A DNA stretch of 6,854 nt. It comes from Cyanobacteria bacterium T3Sed10_344R1 (GTDB lineage: Bacteria > Cyanobacteriota > Cyanobacteriia > Phormidesmidales > Phormidesmidaceae). A program made the position numbers and the translations under genes. The notes under the pieces were generated by a model, which worked only from the letters and a program-made list of their open reading frames with translations, had not been told where the DNA came from and did no database searches. Positions within the stretch are counted from its first letter, which is position 1. Each line of letters begins with the position of its first letter. Below, piece after piece: positions 1 to 5,740 of the stretch. Location: assembly GCA_003566335.1 (NCBI GenBank), contig PXDR01000392.1:1-6854 (forward strand), written 5' to 3'.

Positions 1-1309
1 AGGGGTTATCTACCCCGGCATAACCGCTGGACAGGCTGCGCTTCAGCACTACCACATGGGCTGCTTTCCACACTTCCATCACCGGCATTCCAGCAATGGG
101 GCTGGTGGGATCTTCGGCAGCGCTGGGGTTAACGGTGTCATTAGCCCCAATCACCAGCACTAGGTCAGTCTCGGGTAGGTCGTCGTTGATTTCGTCCATT
201 TCTAGGACGATGTCGTAAGGCACGTTGGCCTCTGCCAGCAGCACATTCATGTGGCCCGGCAGCCGACCCGCCACCGGGTGAATGCCAAACCGCACCTGCT
301 TGTTCCGCGCCCGCAGAAACTGGGTGATTTCAGACACGGCGTGCTGAGCTTGGGCCACAGCCATACCGTAACCAGGGACAATCACGATGCTCTGGGCTTC
401 GGTCAATAGCTCCACAGTTTCGTCCACGGTGGTCGGAGTCGCGGTTCCTTCAATCGCTGCGCCCTGGCCTTTGCTGGTGCTGGCACCAAAGCCGCCGAGG
501 ATGACGCTAAAGAAGGAGCGATTCATCGCTTTGCACATGATGTAGCTGAGGATCGCGCCGCTGCTGCCGACTAGGGCACCCGTGATGATCAGCAGGTCGT
601 TAGAGAGCATGAAGCCAGCGGCGGCAGCGGCCCAACCGGAGTAGCTGTTGAGCATGGAAATCACCACGGGCATATCGGCTCCGCCAATGCCCAGCACCAG
701 CAGCAGTCCTAGCAGACCCGCTAGACCGCTCATGATCCCCAAAGGCAGTACGCCAGCGGGTTCTCCTAAACTCATGAACCAGTAGCCCAGGCCAACCGTG
801 CCCCCTAGCAGCGCTAGGTTGAGCAGGTGCCGACCGGGCAGGGCCAGGGGCTTGCTGGACAAAATTGCTCGCAGCTTGCCAAAGGCGACGATGGAGCCGG
901 TAAAGGTAACCGCGCCGATAAACACGCCGATGAAAATTTCAATCTGGTGGATGGTGGCTTCGGCTCCGCTGAGGCCAGACTCGGCCTGGAGGTAGTTGCC
1001 AAAGCCCACTAGGACAGCGGCTAAGCCGACAAAACTGTGCAGGATCGCCACCAGTTCGGGCATGGAGGTCATGGCCACCCGCGAGGCCAGAATTGCGCCG
1101 ATGATCACCCCCGGCACAATCACGCCAGCCAGCAGGGCGTAGTTGCCTACTTGGGCGCTAAAGGCGGTGGCTCCCACTGCGATCGCCATGCCGAGAATGC
1201 CGTAGAAGTTGCCTCGACGGGCGGATTCTTGATTAGCGAGTCCACCCAAACTGAGGATGAACAGGGCGCTAGCGGCGATGTACGCCACGGTAATTAAGCT
1301 ATTGGACAT
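1..1309 (-). CDS. pntB: NAD(P) transhydrogenase subunit beta, 3' end missing
   Basis: Beta subunit of the membrane proton-translocating transhydrogenase, which uses the proton gradient to drive hydride transfer from NADH to NADP+. Translating the minus strand from the ATG at 1309 gives 436 residues before the window edge. They follow the E. coli PntB pattern from residue 1 up to the GYAGVxNP motif, so only about 25-30 C-terminal residues should be missing. Residues 1 to about 265 form the multi-helix membrane domain II. It contains MPELVAILHSFVG with His91, the same number as the proton-pathway histidine of E. coli PntB, and the conserved stretch from IGGADMPVV to SYIMCKAMNRSF (about 208-266). 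After a variable linker (about 276-300) comes the NADP(H)-binding domain III, with PGYGMAVAQAQ (312-322), GIHPVAGRLPGHMN and VIGANDTVNP. The gene lies 101 bp downstream of pntA, with a modest GAGAG Shine-Dalgarno. Identity is secure; the stop codon is outside the window. Confidence 0.97.
   Translation of the reverse strand, partial: MSNSLITVAYIAASALFILSLGGLANQESARRGNFYGILGMAIAVGATAFSAQVGNYALLAGVIVPGVIIGAILASRVAMTSMPELVAILHSFVGLAAVLVGFGNYLQAESGLSGAEATIHQIEIFIGVFIGAVTFTGSIVAFGKLRAILSSKPLALPGRHLLNLALLGGTVGLGYWFMSLGEPAGVLPLGIMSGLAGLLGLLLVLGIGGADMPVVISMLNSYSGWAAAAAGFMLSNDLLIITGALVGSSGAILSYIMCKAMNRSFFSVILGGFGASTSKGQGAAIEGTATPTTVDETVELLTEAQSIVIVPGYGMAVAQAQHAVSEITQFLRARNKQVRFGIHPVAGRLPGHMNVLLAEANVPYDIVLEMDEINDDLPETDLVLVIGANDTVNPSAAEDPTSPIAGMPVMEVWKAAHVVVLKRSLSSGYAGVDNP
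1179..1186. repeat. HIP1 octamer GCGATCGC
   Basis: Exact copy inside pntB. HIP1 palindromes are over-represented in many cyanobacterial genomes. Confidence 0.9.
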
Positions 1310-1410
1310 GGTGTCTCTCGATAAGTCTCTAAAGTCTTTGGGCTCAGGTCTTTAGGCCATGAAGCGGCCAATGCCGGTCAATCAGAACGTCTAAACAGCG
1401 TCCAGTCGGC
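1310..1410 (-). other. pntA-pntB intergenic spacer with small inverted repeat
   Basis: This 101-bp gap separates the pntA stop from the pntB start. It contains an inverted repeat, CTAAAG (1329-1334) and CTTTAG (1350-1355), separated by 15 bases, and two GGCC blocks 7 bases apart just beyond it. No T-run follows in the direction of transcription, so it does not look like a full terminator. The genes are probably co-transcribed, perhaps with some tuning of pntB expression. That role is inference. Confidence 0.4.
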
Positions 1411-3024
1411 CTAGCGGTGGAACATTTTCAGCATTCGCTGGGTGACCAAAAAGCCGCCAGAAACGTTGATGGTGCCGACCAAAATTGCGATCGCACCCAA
1501 AATCGTTGTCGGCGCAGTGAGCGGCCCCGAAAGCTGCAACATACCGCCGATGATGATGATGCCGCTGATGGCATTCGTCACACTCATCAAAGGCGTATGT
1601 AGGGCGGGCGAGACATTCCAAATCACCTGCCAGCCTACAAAGCAGGCCAAGACAAACACCGTGAAGTGAGACAAGAAGGAAGACGGAGCCCCAAGCCCCA
1701 AACCCAATAACGCCAGTCCAGCCAAGGTTGGCCAAAGCACCTTCAGCAGTGGCAGCCCAGCCTTGGTCGGCTCCACCGTGGGGGTTTCTGGTGTGGCCGC
1801 CTTCGGTGCTGGGGGCGGGGTGGCTGGACGGGGAGCAGGCCAAGTCACCTCGCCTTCGTAAGTGACAAGGGCACCCCGCACCACCTCATCGTCCAGATTG
1901 ACGTGATGGCCTTCGCTGCCGCCCATATCGCTCAGCAGGTGATACAGGTTATTGCCGTAGAGTTGGCTGGCTTGACTGGCCATGCGGCTGGGCAAATCCG
2001 TCACGCCAATAATCGTGACGCCATTGTCGTGGACGATAATTTCGTGGGGCTTAGTCAGTTCGCAGTTGCCTCCCTGCTCCGCCGCCATGTCCACAATTAC
2101 CGATCCCGGCTTCATGCTGTTGACCATATCAGCTGTGATCAGCTTAGGCGCGGGCTTCCCTGGGATTAGGGCCGTGGTGATAATGATGTCCACTTCCCGA
2201 GCCTGCTCGGCAAACAGGGCCATTTCTGCCTCAATGAACTCTTTGCTCATCGTCTTGGCATAGCCGCCAGCGCCGGTGCCGTCTTCCTCGAACTCCAGTT
2301 CTAAGAACTCAGCGCCCATGCTCTGCACCTGTTCTTTCACCGCTGGGCGGGTGTCAAAAGACCGGACGATCGCCCCCAAACTGCGGGCAGTCCCTAGCGC
2401 TGAGAGACCGGCTACTCCAGCCCCAATCACCAGCACCTTACAGGGAGGCAGCTTGCCCGCTGCCGTAATCTGCCCGGTAAAGCAGCGGCCAAAGTGATTG
2501 GCGGCTTCAATCACCGCCCGATACCCGGCGATATTGGCCATGGAGCTCAGGGCGTCCATCTTTTGAGCGCGGCTGATTCGGGGCACCGAATCCATCGCCA
2601 GCACCGTTGCTTTGCGATCGGCGAGACGCTGCAGTAGCTCAGCATTCTGGGCAGGCCAGACAAAACTGACCAAGGTCCCTTCTGGCTTCAGCAGCTCAGA
2701 TTCATGGCGATGTAGGTCAGGGTGATCCTGGGGAGGACGCACTTTCAACACGATGTCCGCCTGTTCCCACAGGCTGGCCGCATCGGCGACCACCTGACAG
2801 CCCGCCAGGCGATAGGCGTCATCCGAAAAACTGGCTCCGGCTCCAGCTCCGGCTTCCACCAACACCTCAAACCCCAGCTTTTGCAGCCGTTGGGCCGTTT
2901 GGGGAGTTGTGGCAACGCGCCGCTCACCTGGGGCGACTTCCCGAGGGATCCCAACTTTCTTCGACCCAGTCGGGCCTTGATTGCCCTCGACGGGGGCTGT
3001 GGCTTTATCGACTGCGATGGTCAT
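1411..3024 (-). CDS. pntA: NAD(P) transhydrogenase subunit alpha, full length
   Basis: Alpha subunit of the proton-translocating transhydrogenase, partner of pntB downstream. The 537-aa product is a single chain containing both the soluble NAD(H) domain and the alpha membrane part, so it is not split into two genes as in some bacteria. Domain I (about 22-390) shows KVGIPRE, SFVWPAQN, MDSVPRISRAQ, SMANIAGYRAV, the Rossmann motif GAGVAG (201-206), FDTRPAVKEQVQSMGAEFL, the mobile-loop segment GGYAKTMS and TTALIPGKPAPKLI. A Pro/Ala/Thr-rich tether (about 395-423) leads to about four membrane helices (about 428-528). These include HFTVFVLACFVGW, HTPLMSVTNAISG and the C-terminal VTQRMLKMFHR, very close to E. 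coli. About 20 residues precede the usual N-terminus. The ATG at 3024 is still the only plausible start, because it has an AAGGAG ribosome site and the next methionine is residue 144. Confidence 0.98.
   Translation of the reverse strand: MTIAVDKATAPVEGNQGPTGSKKVGIPREVAPGERRVATTPQTAQRLQKLGFEVLVEAGAGAGASFSDDAYRLAGCQVVADAASLWEQADIVLKVRPPQDHPDLHRHESELLKPEGTLVSFVWPAQNAELLQRLADRKATVLAMDSVPRISRAQKMDALSSMANIAGYRAVIEAANHFGRCFTGQITAAGKLPPCKVLVIGAGVAGLSALGTARSLGAIVRSFDTRPAVKEQVQSMGAEFLELEFEEDGTGAGGYAKTMSKEFIEAEMALFAEQAREVDIIITTALIPGKPAPKLITADMVNSMKPGSVIVDMAAEQGGNCELTKPHEIIVHDNGVTIIGVTDLPSRMASQASQLYGNNLYHLLSDMGGSEGHHVNLDDEVVRGALVTYEGEVTWPAPRPATPPPAPKAATPETPTVEPTKAGLPLLKVLWPTLAGLALLGLGLGAPSSFLSHFTVFVLACFVGWQVIWNVSPALHTPLMSVTNAISGIIIIGGMLQLSGPLTAPTTILGAIAILVGTINVSGGFLVTQRMLKMFHR
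1487..1494. repeat. HIP1 octamer GCGATCGC
   Basis: Exact copy inside pntA, in the part encoding the last membrane helix. Confidence 0.9.
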
Positions 3025-3029
3025 GCAGG

Positions 3030-3035
3030 CTCCTT
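3030..3035 (-). promoter_or_regulatory. Ribosome binding site of pntA
   Basis: Read on the minus strand this is AAGGAG, five bases before the ATG at 3024. It supports that start even though the encoded protein then has an N-terminal extension relative to E. coli PntA. Confidence 0.85.
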
Positions 3036-3072
3036 GTCTTAAATACAGAATCTGGACGATGGAAACTTACAA

Positions 3073-3095
3073 ATCTGAACAGGATATCTGAACAG
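3073..3095. repeat. Tandem 10-bp direct repeat upstream of pntA
   Basis: ATCTGAACAG occurs at 3073-3082 and again at 3086-3095, an exact copy with a 13-bp period (3-bp spacer GAT). It lies about 49-71 bp before the pntA start, where an operator or activator site would be expected. I see no convincing -35/-10 pair around it. A regulatory role is inference; the repeat itself is plain. Confidence 0.6.
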
Positions 3096-3121
3096 AGTTA
3101 TGACCCAGGCCGTTATCAGCT

Positions 3122-3124
3122 TTA
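3122..3124. repeat. Left TTA target-site duplication
   Basis: TTA lies immediately outside the left inverted repeat and matches the TTA at 3255-3257 outside the right one. Three bases can match by chance, so it carries weight only together with the inverted repeats. Confidence 0.55.
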
Positions 3125-3254
3125 GAGGCTGTTTGAAAAGGGCGTCCGCTAGTCATCTAGATCACGATTACTCAGAAAATTTCCGGGTTTTTGACCTAGA
3201 TCAGCGGCCTCAGGGTGTCGGGAGATACCCGACAGGTACTTTTAAAACAGCCTC
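3125..3254. mobile_element. MITE-like element, 130 bp, with terminal inverted repeats
   Basis: The left end GAGGCTGTTTGAAAAG (3125-3140) matches the complement of the right end CTTTTAAAACAGCCTC (3239-3254) at 15 of 16 positions. TTA flanks the element on both sides (3122-3124 and 3255-3257), consistent with a 3-bp target duplication. The interior has no ORF. It has a perfect 7-bp hairpin, TGTCGGG / CCCGACA with loop AGATA (3216-3234), and a direct repeat CTAGATCA (3157-3164 and 3196-3203). Ends beginning GAGNCTGTTT and TNA duplications recall IS5-family elements (IS1031/ISL2-like groups). That assignment is from memory and tentative. It is too short to encode a transposase, so it would have moved in trans. 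It sits 101 bp upstream of the pntA start codon. Confidence 0.75.
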
Positions 3255-3257
3255 TTA
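3255..3257. repeat. Right TTA target-site duplication
   Basis: TTA immediately follows the right inverted repeat and is the partner of the copy at 3122-3124. Confidence 0.55.
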
Positions 3258-3393
3258 GCGTGACTGGCAGATAAACCTGGGCGTTTAACTTTGGGAAAAT
3301 TCAGGGAATCAGTCAATTAATCGGAGTTAATCGAGCTAAATCCATTGGGTCGCTATCCATAACAACCCATAACTGAATGAGTTAGGCATATAT

Positions 3394-3446
3394 CCCTAAG
3401 CAGCCCCTAAGCAGCTCTAAGAGACCTTAAGCAGCTCCTAAGAGCC
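3394..3446. repeat. Short phased repeat, about 10-11 bp period, five units
   Basis: Five imperfect units follow head to tail: CCCTAAGCAG, CCCCTAAGCAG, CTCTAAGAGA, CCTTAAGCAG and CTCCTAAGAG. The shared core is CYTAAG followed by CAG or AGA/AG. The period is close to one DNA helical turn, so the cores would lie on one face of the helix. It may be a slippage product or a set of protein-binding sites. There are no spacers, so it is not a CRISPR array. Confidence 0.6.
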
Positions 3447-3904
3447 TGACGACTGCCAGTCAAAATGCTCAGGCTAAAAATCAAGTCTGGGCAAATTATT
3501 AAGGCATACTACAGCTCACTCATTTCTCTGGCCAAGGGAAATCTTAAGCCCTGATGTCTTCCTGTAATTTAGTTCTTCAGATTCTCTTATGGCAGTGATG
3601 GATCTAAAGCAAACTCTAAATTTTGTTGATTCTGAAATCGGTTAGGCCAAAATCCAATCGGTATTTAGACCTAAAGATTTCCTCTGATCCCCTGGGTTCT
3701 ATTTTGCTAAAGAGGGCTGATCGCCTTACTACAGGCCACTTCTAAACTAATTCCAGCCCAGGCGAAGCAAACCGAGTTAGGGCTAATCCATCTCTAAAAA
3801 GACGGTTGCTTTGTCAGAAAATCTCGACTAAATGTTTAAAGATTTACCAACCTGAGCAACGTTAAGAGATGTTGTTTTAGCTTTCTACACAATTCAATTT
3901 GATG

Positions 3905-3956
3905 TTGTCACTTTGATAGGGACGTCAGACCCTGCTTGCTTCATATCTTGTGACAA
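3905..3956. repeat. Inverted repeat TTGTCAC / GTGACAA
   Basis: TTGTCAC (3905-3911) and its exact complement GTGACAA (3950-3956) are separated by 38 bases. The right arm lies within TTGTGACAA, itself nearly symmetric. The spacing is long for a hairpin and no T-run follows. It may be a chance match or a pair of protein sites. Confidence 0.3.
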
Positions 3957-4106
3957 AACCTGCGAGCTCGTTGCGCACTTCTATCTCAGATCATCAGATC
4001 AGGCGTTCAAATCAAGCGCAGTTAATTCAGATGATTGTAATTCCAGGCTGACACAGCAGACACTGCCCCAAACCGGCATAGGCTGACCAATGCCCGGGTA
4101 GGCGAA

Positions 4107-4115
4107 TGTTACTAT
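4107..4115 (+). promoter_or_regulatory. Possible extended -10 promoter element
   Basis: TGTTACTAT fits the extended -10 pattern TGnTAnnnT. The best upstream partner, TGACCA at 4084-4089, is 20 bases away, which is too far to be convincing. If used, it would start a leader of about 250 bases for the DUF2808 gene. This is a weak call. Confidence 0.25.
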
Positions 4116-4360
4116 TTGTGACTAGTGCGGTTCCCCGGTCTGCGACTCACGAGAAGAAGTGGCCGCTGCCCCAAATGGCCTCGGGATCAGTCCCTTCGCG
4201 GTCAGGCACTTTGTTCCACCCAGGTGCGTCAAGCACATTCAGTATTGGGACAGTCTTGGGAATCACCGATGGCCTTAGGGTCACAGCGCTAGGGCGGCTC
4301 CACGGCTTGCTTCAATGGCTGCCCAGCTGGCCCCGTTTCGTTAGCCCCATTGAGAATTGC

Positions 4361-4366
4361 GAGGAG
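4361..4366 (+). promoter_or_regulatory. Ribosome binding site deciding the DUF2808 start
   Basis: GAGGAG lies 8 bases before the ATG at 4375. An in-frame TTG at 4357 would extend the protein by six residues but would put this site inside the coding sequence, so the ATG is preferred. Confidence 0.85.
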
Positions 4367-4374
4367 TGTTGTGT

Positions 4375-4977
4375 ATGTCTATTAATCAATTGTTTGGTCG
4401 CGGCAAGCGTCGCTTGGTGCTGTCTAGCTTGGCCCTGTCTGGTGTGGTTGCGATCGCAGGCGGTATGGTCGGCAGCATCTTGTCTGCACCAAGCCAAGCC
4501 CAAACCACTACCCCAGGGCTCAGCATTTTTGGCGGGCTCGACTCTGAATATCGCCTGCGCTATCGCCTGGACAACAACAGCCCTCGTAGCCGCAACGCTC
4601 GTTACTACCTGAATGTGTCTCGCAACCGCGTGACCAGCCCAGTGTCGGAACTTGAAATCAGCTACCCGTCTGAATTTACTGACCAATTCGGCGGTGGTCG
4701 CTTTAGCCTTGACGACATCGAAGTCCGTCTCGGCACCGGGCGCGGCGGCGAGCGGGTTCCCCTAAGTGAAGTCGTCTGGCTGGAAGACGAGAACCGGATC
4801 GAAATCTACCCCGAAACCGAAATCCCTGAAGATACCGACTTCGTGGTGGTCATGAGCAATGTCCGCAACCCCAGCCGGTTTGGCTTCCACAACTTCAACC
4901 TGCGGATGCTGACCCGTACCAGCCGCGTAGGACGGCAGTATGTCGGCACTTGGCAACTGCGGGTAAGCGATCGCTAA
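4375..4977 (+). CDS. Secreted DUF2808 domain protein
   Basis: A 200-aa protein of the DUF2808 family, which is common in cyanobacteria and has no function I can state. Residues 1-43 look like a Sec signal peptide: a basic start (GRGKRR, 8-13), a hydrophobic stretch (about 14-37) and a likely cleavage after SQA or SQAQ (40-43). The mature protein should therefore be exported to the periplasm or outer layers. The family domain spans about 50-198, with LSIFGGLDSEYRLRYRLD, SELEISYPSEFTDQF, the DDIEVR strand, VPLSEVVWLEDENRIEIYPETEIPEDT, VVVMSNVRNPSRFGFHNF and a closing RQYVGTWQLRVSDR. The many short alternating strands suggest an all-beta fold, which is inference. It is transcribed alone and closed by a strong terminator. 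The upstream neighbour pntA is divergent, so there is no operon partner to hint at a role. Confidence 0.93.
   Translation: MSINQLFGRGKRRLVLSSLALSGVVAIAGGMVGSILSAPSQAQTTTPGLSIFGGLDSEYRLRYRLDNNSPRSRNARYYLNVSRNRVTSPVSELEISYPSEFTDQFGGGRFSLDDIEVRLGTGRGGERVPLSEVVWLEDENRIEIYPETEIPEDTDFVVVMSNVRNPSRFGFHNFNLRMLTRTSRVGRQYVGTWQLRVSDR
4450..4457. repeat. HIP1 octamer GCGATCGC
   Basis: Exact copy inside the signal-peptide part of the DUF2808 gene. Confidence 0.9.
4967..4974. repeat. HIP1 octamer GCGATCGC
   Basis: Exact copy that forms the last codons of the DUF2808 gene, directly abutting its stop codon. Confidence 0.9.
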
Positions 4978-5010
4978 GTGGTTCCTCGGCGAGATATGCG
5001 CCTAGAATTT

Positions 5011-5039
5011 GGCTCCTGTCTTCAGCAGGAGCCTTTTTT
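5011..5039 (+). terminator. Intrinsic terminator after DUF2808 gene
   Basis: An 8-bp perfect stem GGCTCCTG / CAGGAGCC (5011-5018 and 5026-5033) with a 7-base loop is followed directly by six T residues. It begins 33 bases after the stop codon. The opposite strand lacks a T-run, so it acts in the plus direction and insulates the rpmH operon. Confidence 0.92.
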
Positions 5040-5063
5040 ATGATCTGAACCCCATGATCTGAA
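5040..5063. repeat. Paired direct repeat upstream of rpmH
   Basis: ATGATCTGAA occurs exactly at 5040-5049 and 5054-5063, a 14-bp period. It shares the core ATCTGAA with the repeat pair upstream of pntA (3073-3095). It immediately follows the terminator T-run and lies 163-186 bp before the rpmH start. The function is unknown; a protein-binding site is possible. Confidence 0.55.
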
Positions 5064-5103
5064 TCATCTCCTTGAGCTGCTGCCGTCGTGTCTCAACCTC
5101 ACC

Positions 5104-5169
5104 GAGCTTGAATCTTGGGGCTTTACCTTTCAAGCTCACTGAAATATTTCAAGGTCAGAATGTTAAGCT
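5104..5169 (+). promoter_or_regulatory. Likely rpmH promoter/operator region
   Basis: This region lies between the terminator and rpmH, so a promoter is expected here. It contains a 9-bp inverted repeat, GAGCTTGAA (5104-5112) and TTCAAGCTC (5129-5137), a perfect 12-bp palindrome TGAAATATTTCA (5140-5151), and an extended -10 candidate TGTTAAGCT (5161-5169). No good -35 stands 16-18 bp upstream of that -10. A second option is TTTACC (5122-5127) with TATTTC (5145-5150) at 17 bp. The exact promoter is unresolved, but the symmetric elements are unambiguous. Confidence 0.4.
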
Positions 5170-5225
5170 AGGAAACTGCGGCTTTTTTATGCCTGTTTTT
5201 ACGTCTATTACCAGGACTCTGACCC

Positions 5226-5363
5226 ATGACTAAGCGACCTTTTGGCGGCACCGTCCGCAAACGTAAGCGTACTTCCGGTTTCCGGGCCAGAATGCGAACC
5301 GCAACCGGTCAACAAGTGATCAAAGCTCGGCGGCGCAAGGGTCGGGCTCGGCTTGCTGTCTAA
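5226..5363 (+). CDS. rpmH: 50S ribosomal protein L34
   Basis: A 45-aa highly basic protein of the large ribosomal subunit, the usual length for cyanobacterial L34. The start MTKRPFGGTV followed by RKRKRTSGFRARMRT, then a central GQQVIKARRRKGRARLAV, matches the family along its whole length. An AGGA site stands 9 bases before the ATG. It is first in a block with rnpA, which begins 2 bases after its stop, so the two are very probably co-transcribed and translationally coupled. This pairing of L34 with the RNase P protein is conserved across bacteria. Confidence 0.97.
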   Translation: MTKRPFGGTVRKRKRTSGFRARMRTATGQQVIKARRRKGRARLAV

Positions 5364-5365
5364 GG

Positions 5366-5740
5366 GTGAGCCTGCCAGCGATTCATCGACTCAAGCGATC
5401 CCAAGACTTTCGGCGGGTTTATCGTCATGGGTTGCGGGCTAATGGAAAATACTTCACCCTGCGGGCGCTGAAACCCCGACGACAGTCGGCTTCAACACCA
5501 CCCCTTATCGGTATTAGCATTGGCCTTAAGGTCAGCAAGCGAGCGGTAGTTCGCAACCGGATTAAGCGCCAAATTCGGGCCATCCTAAGGCCGTATTTAC
5601 CCAGGCTTAAACCTGGTTGGCGACTGGTGGTGGTGGTTCATCCCCCGGCAGCAGACTGCGATCCCCAATGCGCTTACCGGAAATTTCTGCAAGAATTAGA
5701 GCAGATGTTGGTAACACTTGAGGTAATCCATGGGCATTAA
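5366..5740 (+). CDS. rnpA: Ribonuclease P protein component
   Basis: Protein subunit of RNase P. With the RNA subunit (rnpB, not in this window) it removes 5' leaders from precursor tRNAs. The 124-aa basic protein begins LPAIHRLKRSQDFRRVYRHG, as typical RnpA proteins do, and carries the RNA-binding RNR signature in KRAVVRNRIKRQIRAIL (58-74, with R63-N64-R65 and K67-R68). It ends with the helical segment CAYRKFLQELEQML. The start is GTG at 5366, 2 bases after the rpmH stop. No separate well-spaced ribosome site is visible, so initiation probably depends on coupling to rpmH. No other start would retain the conserved N-terminus. Its 3' end overlaps the next gene by 11 bases. Confidence 0.96.
   Translation: MSLPAIHRLKRSQDFRRVYRHGLRANGKYFTLRALKPRRQSASTPPLIGISIGLKVSKRAVVRNRIKRQIRAILRPYLPRLKPGWRLVVVVHPPAADCDPQCAYRKFLQELEQMLVTLEVIHGH

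Larger units (their letters stand above)
3258..4374. other. Long non-coding region between MITE and DUF2808 gene
   Basis: About 1.1 kb with no credible gene on either strand. The first 800 bases or so are visibly AT-richer than the flanking genes and full of stop codons in all frames. Visible contents are a phased 10-11 bp repeat (3394-3446), many scattered CTAAA pentamers (3336-3832), an inverted repeat TTGTCAC / GTGACAA (3905-3911 and 3950-3956), and a period-8 repeat of CAGATCA (3987-4001). From about 4080 the composition returns to gene-like, and the stretch probably forms the promoter and long 5' leader of the DUF2808 gene. I see no tRNA, rRNA or recognisable RNA family. It could be eroded coding DNA, regulatory DNA or a host of unknown small RNAs. 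Confidence 0.6.

Noticed and set aside
1391..1843. 150-aa minus-strand frame within pntA
   Set aside because: It is a different frame of the same strand as pntA, with a His/Cys/Arg-rich meaningless product.
3394..3446. Possible CRISPR array
   Set aside because: Units are only 10-11 bp, imperfect and without spacers; no cas genes are nearby.
3589..3645. 18-codon ORF starting ATGGCAGTG
   Set aside because: No ribosome site and too short to judge; chance occurrence is likely.
4357..4374. Upstream TTG start for the DUF2808 gene
   Set aside because: It would swallow the GAGGAG ribosome site, while the ATG at 4375 is ideally placed behind it.
4106..4612. 168-aa open frame overlapping the DUF2808 gene
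   Set aside because: It is in another frame over a confident gene, with no ribosome site and an implausible Cys/Trp-rich product.
5040..5225. Possible replication origin near rpmH
   Set aside because: In many bacteria rpmH adjoins dnaA and oriC, but here no dnaA or dnaN is present and I see no cluster of DnaA boxes.
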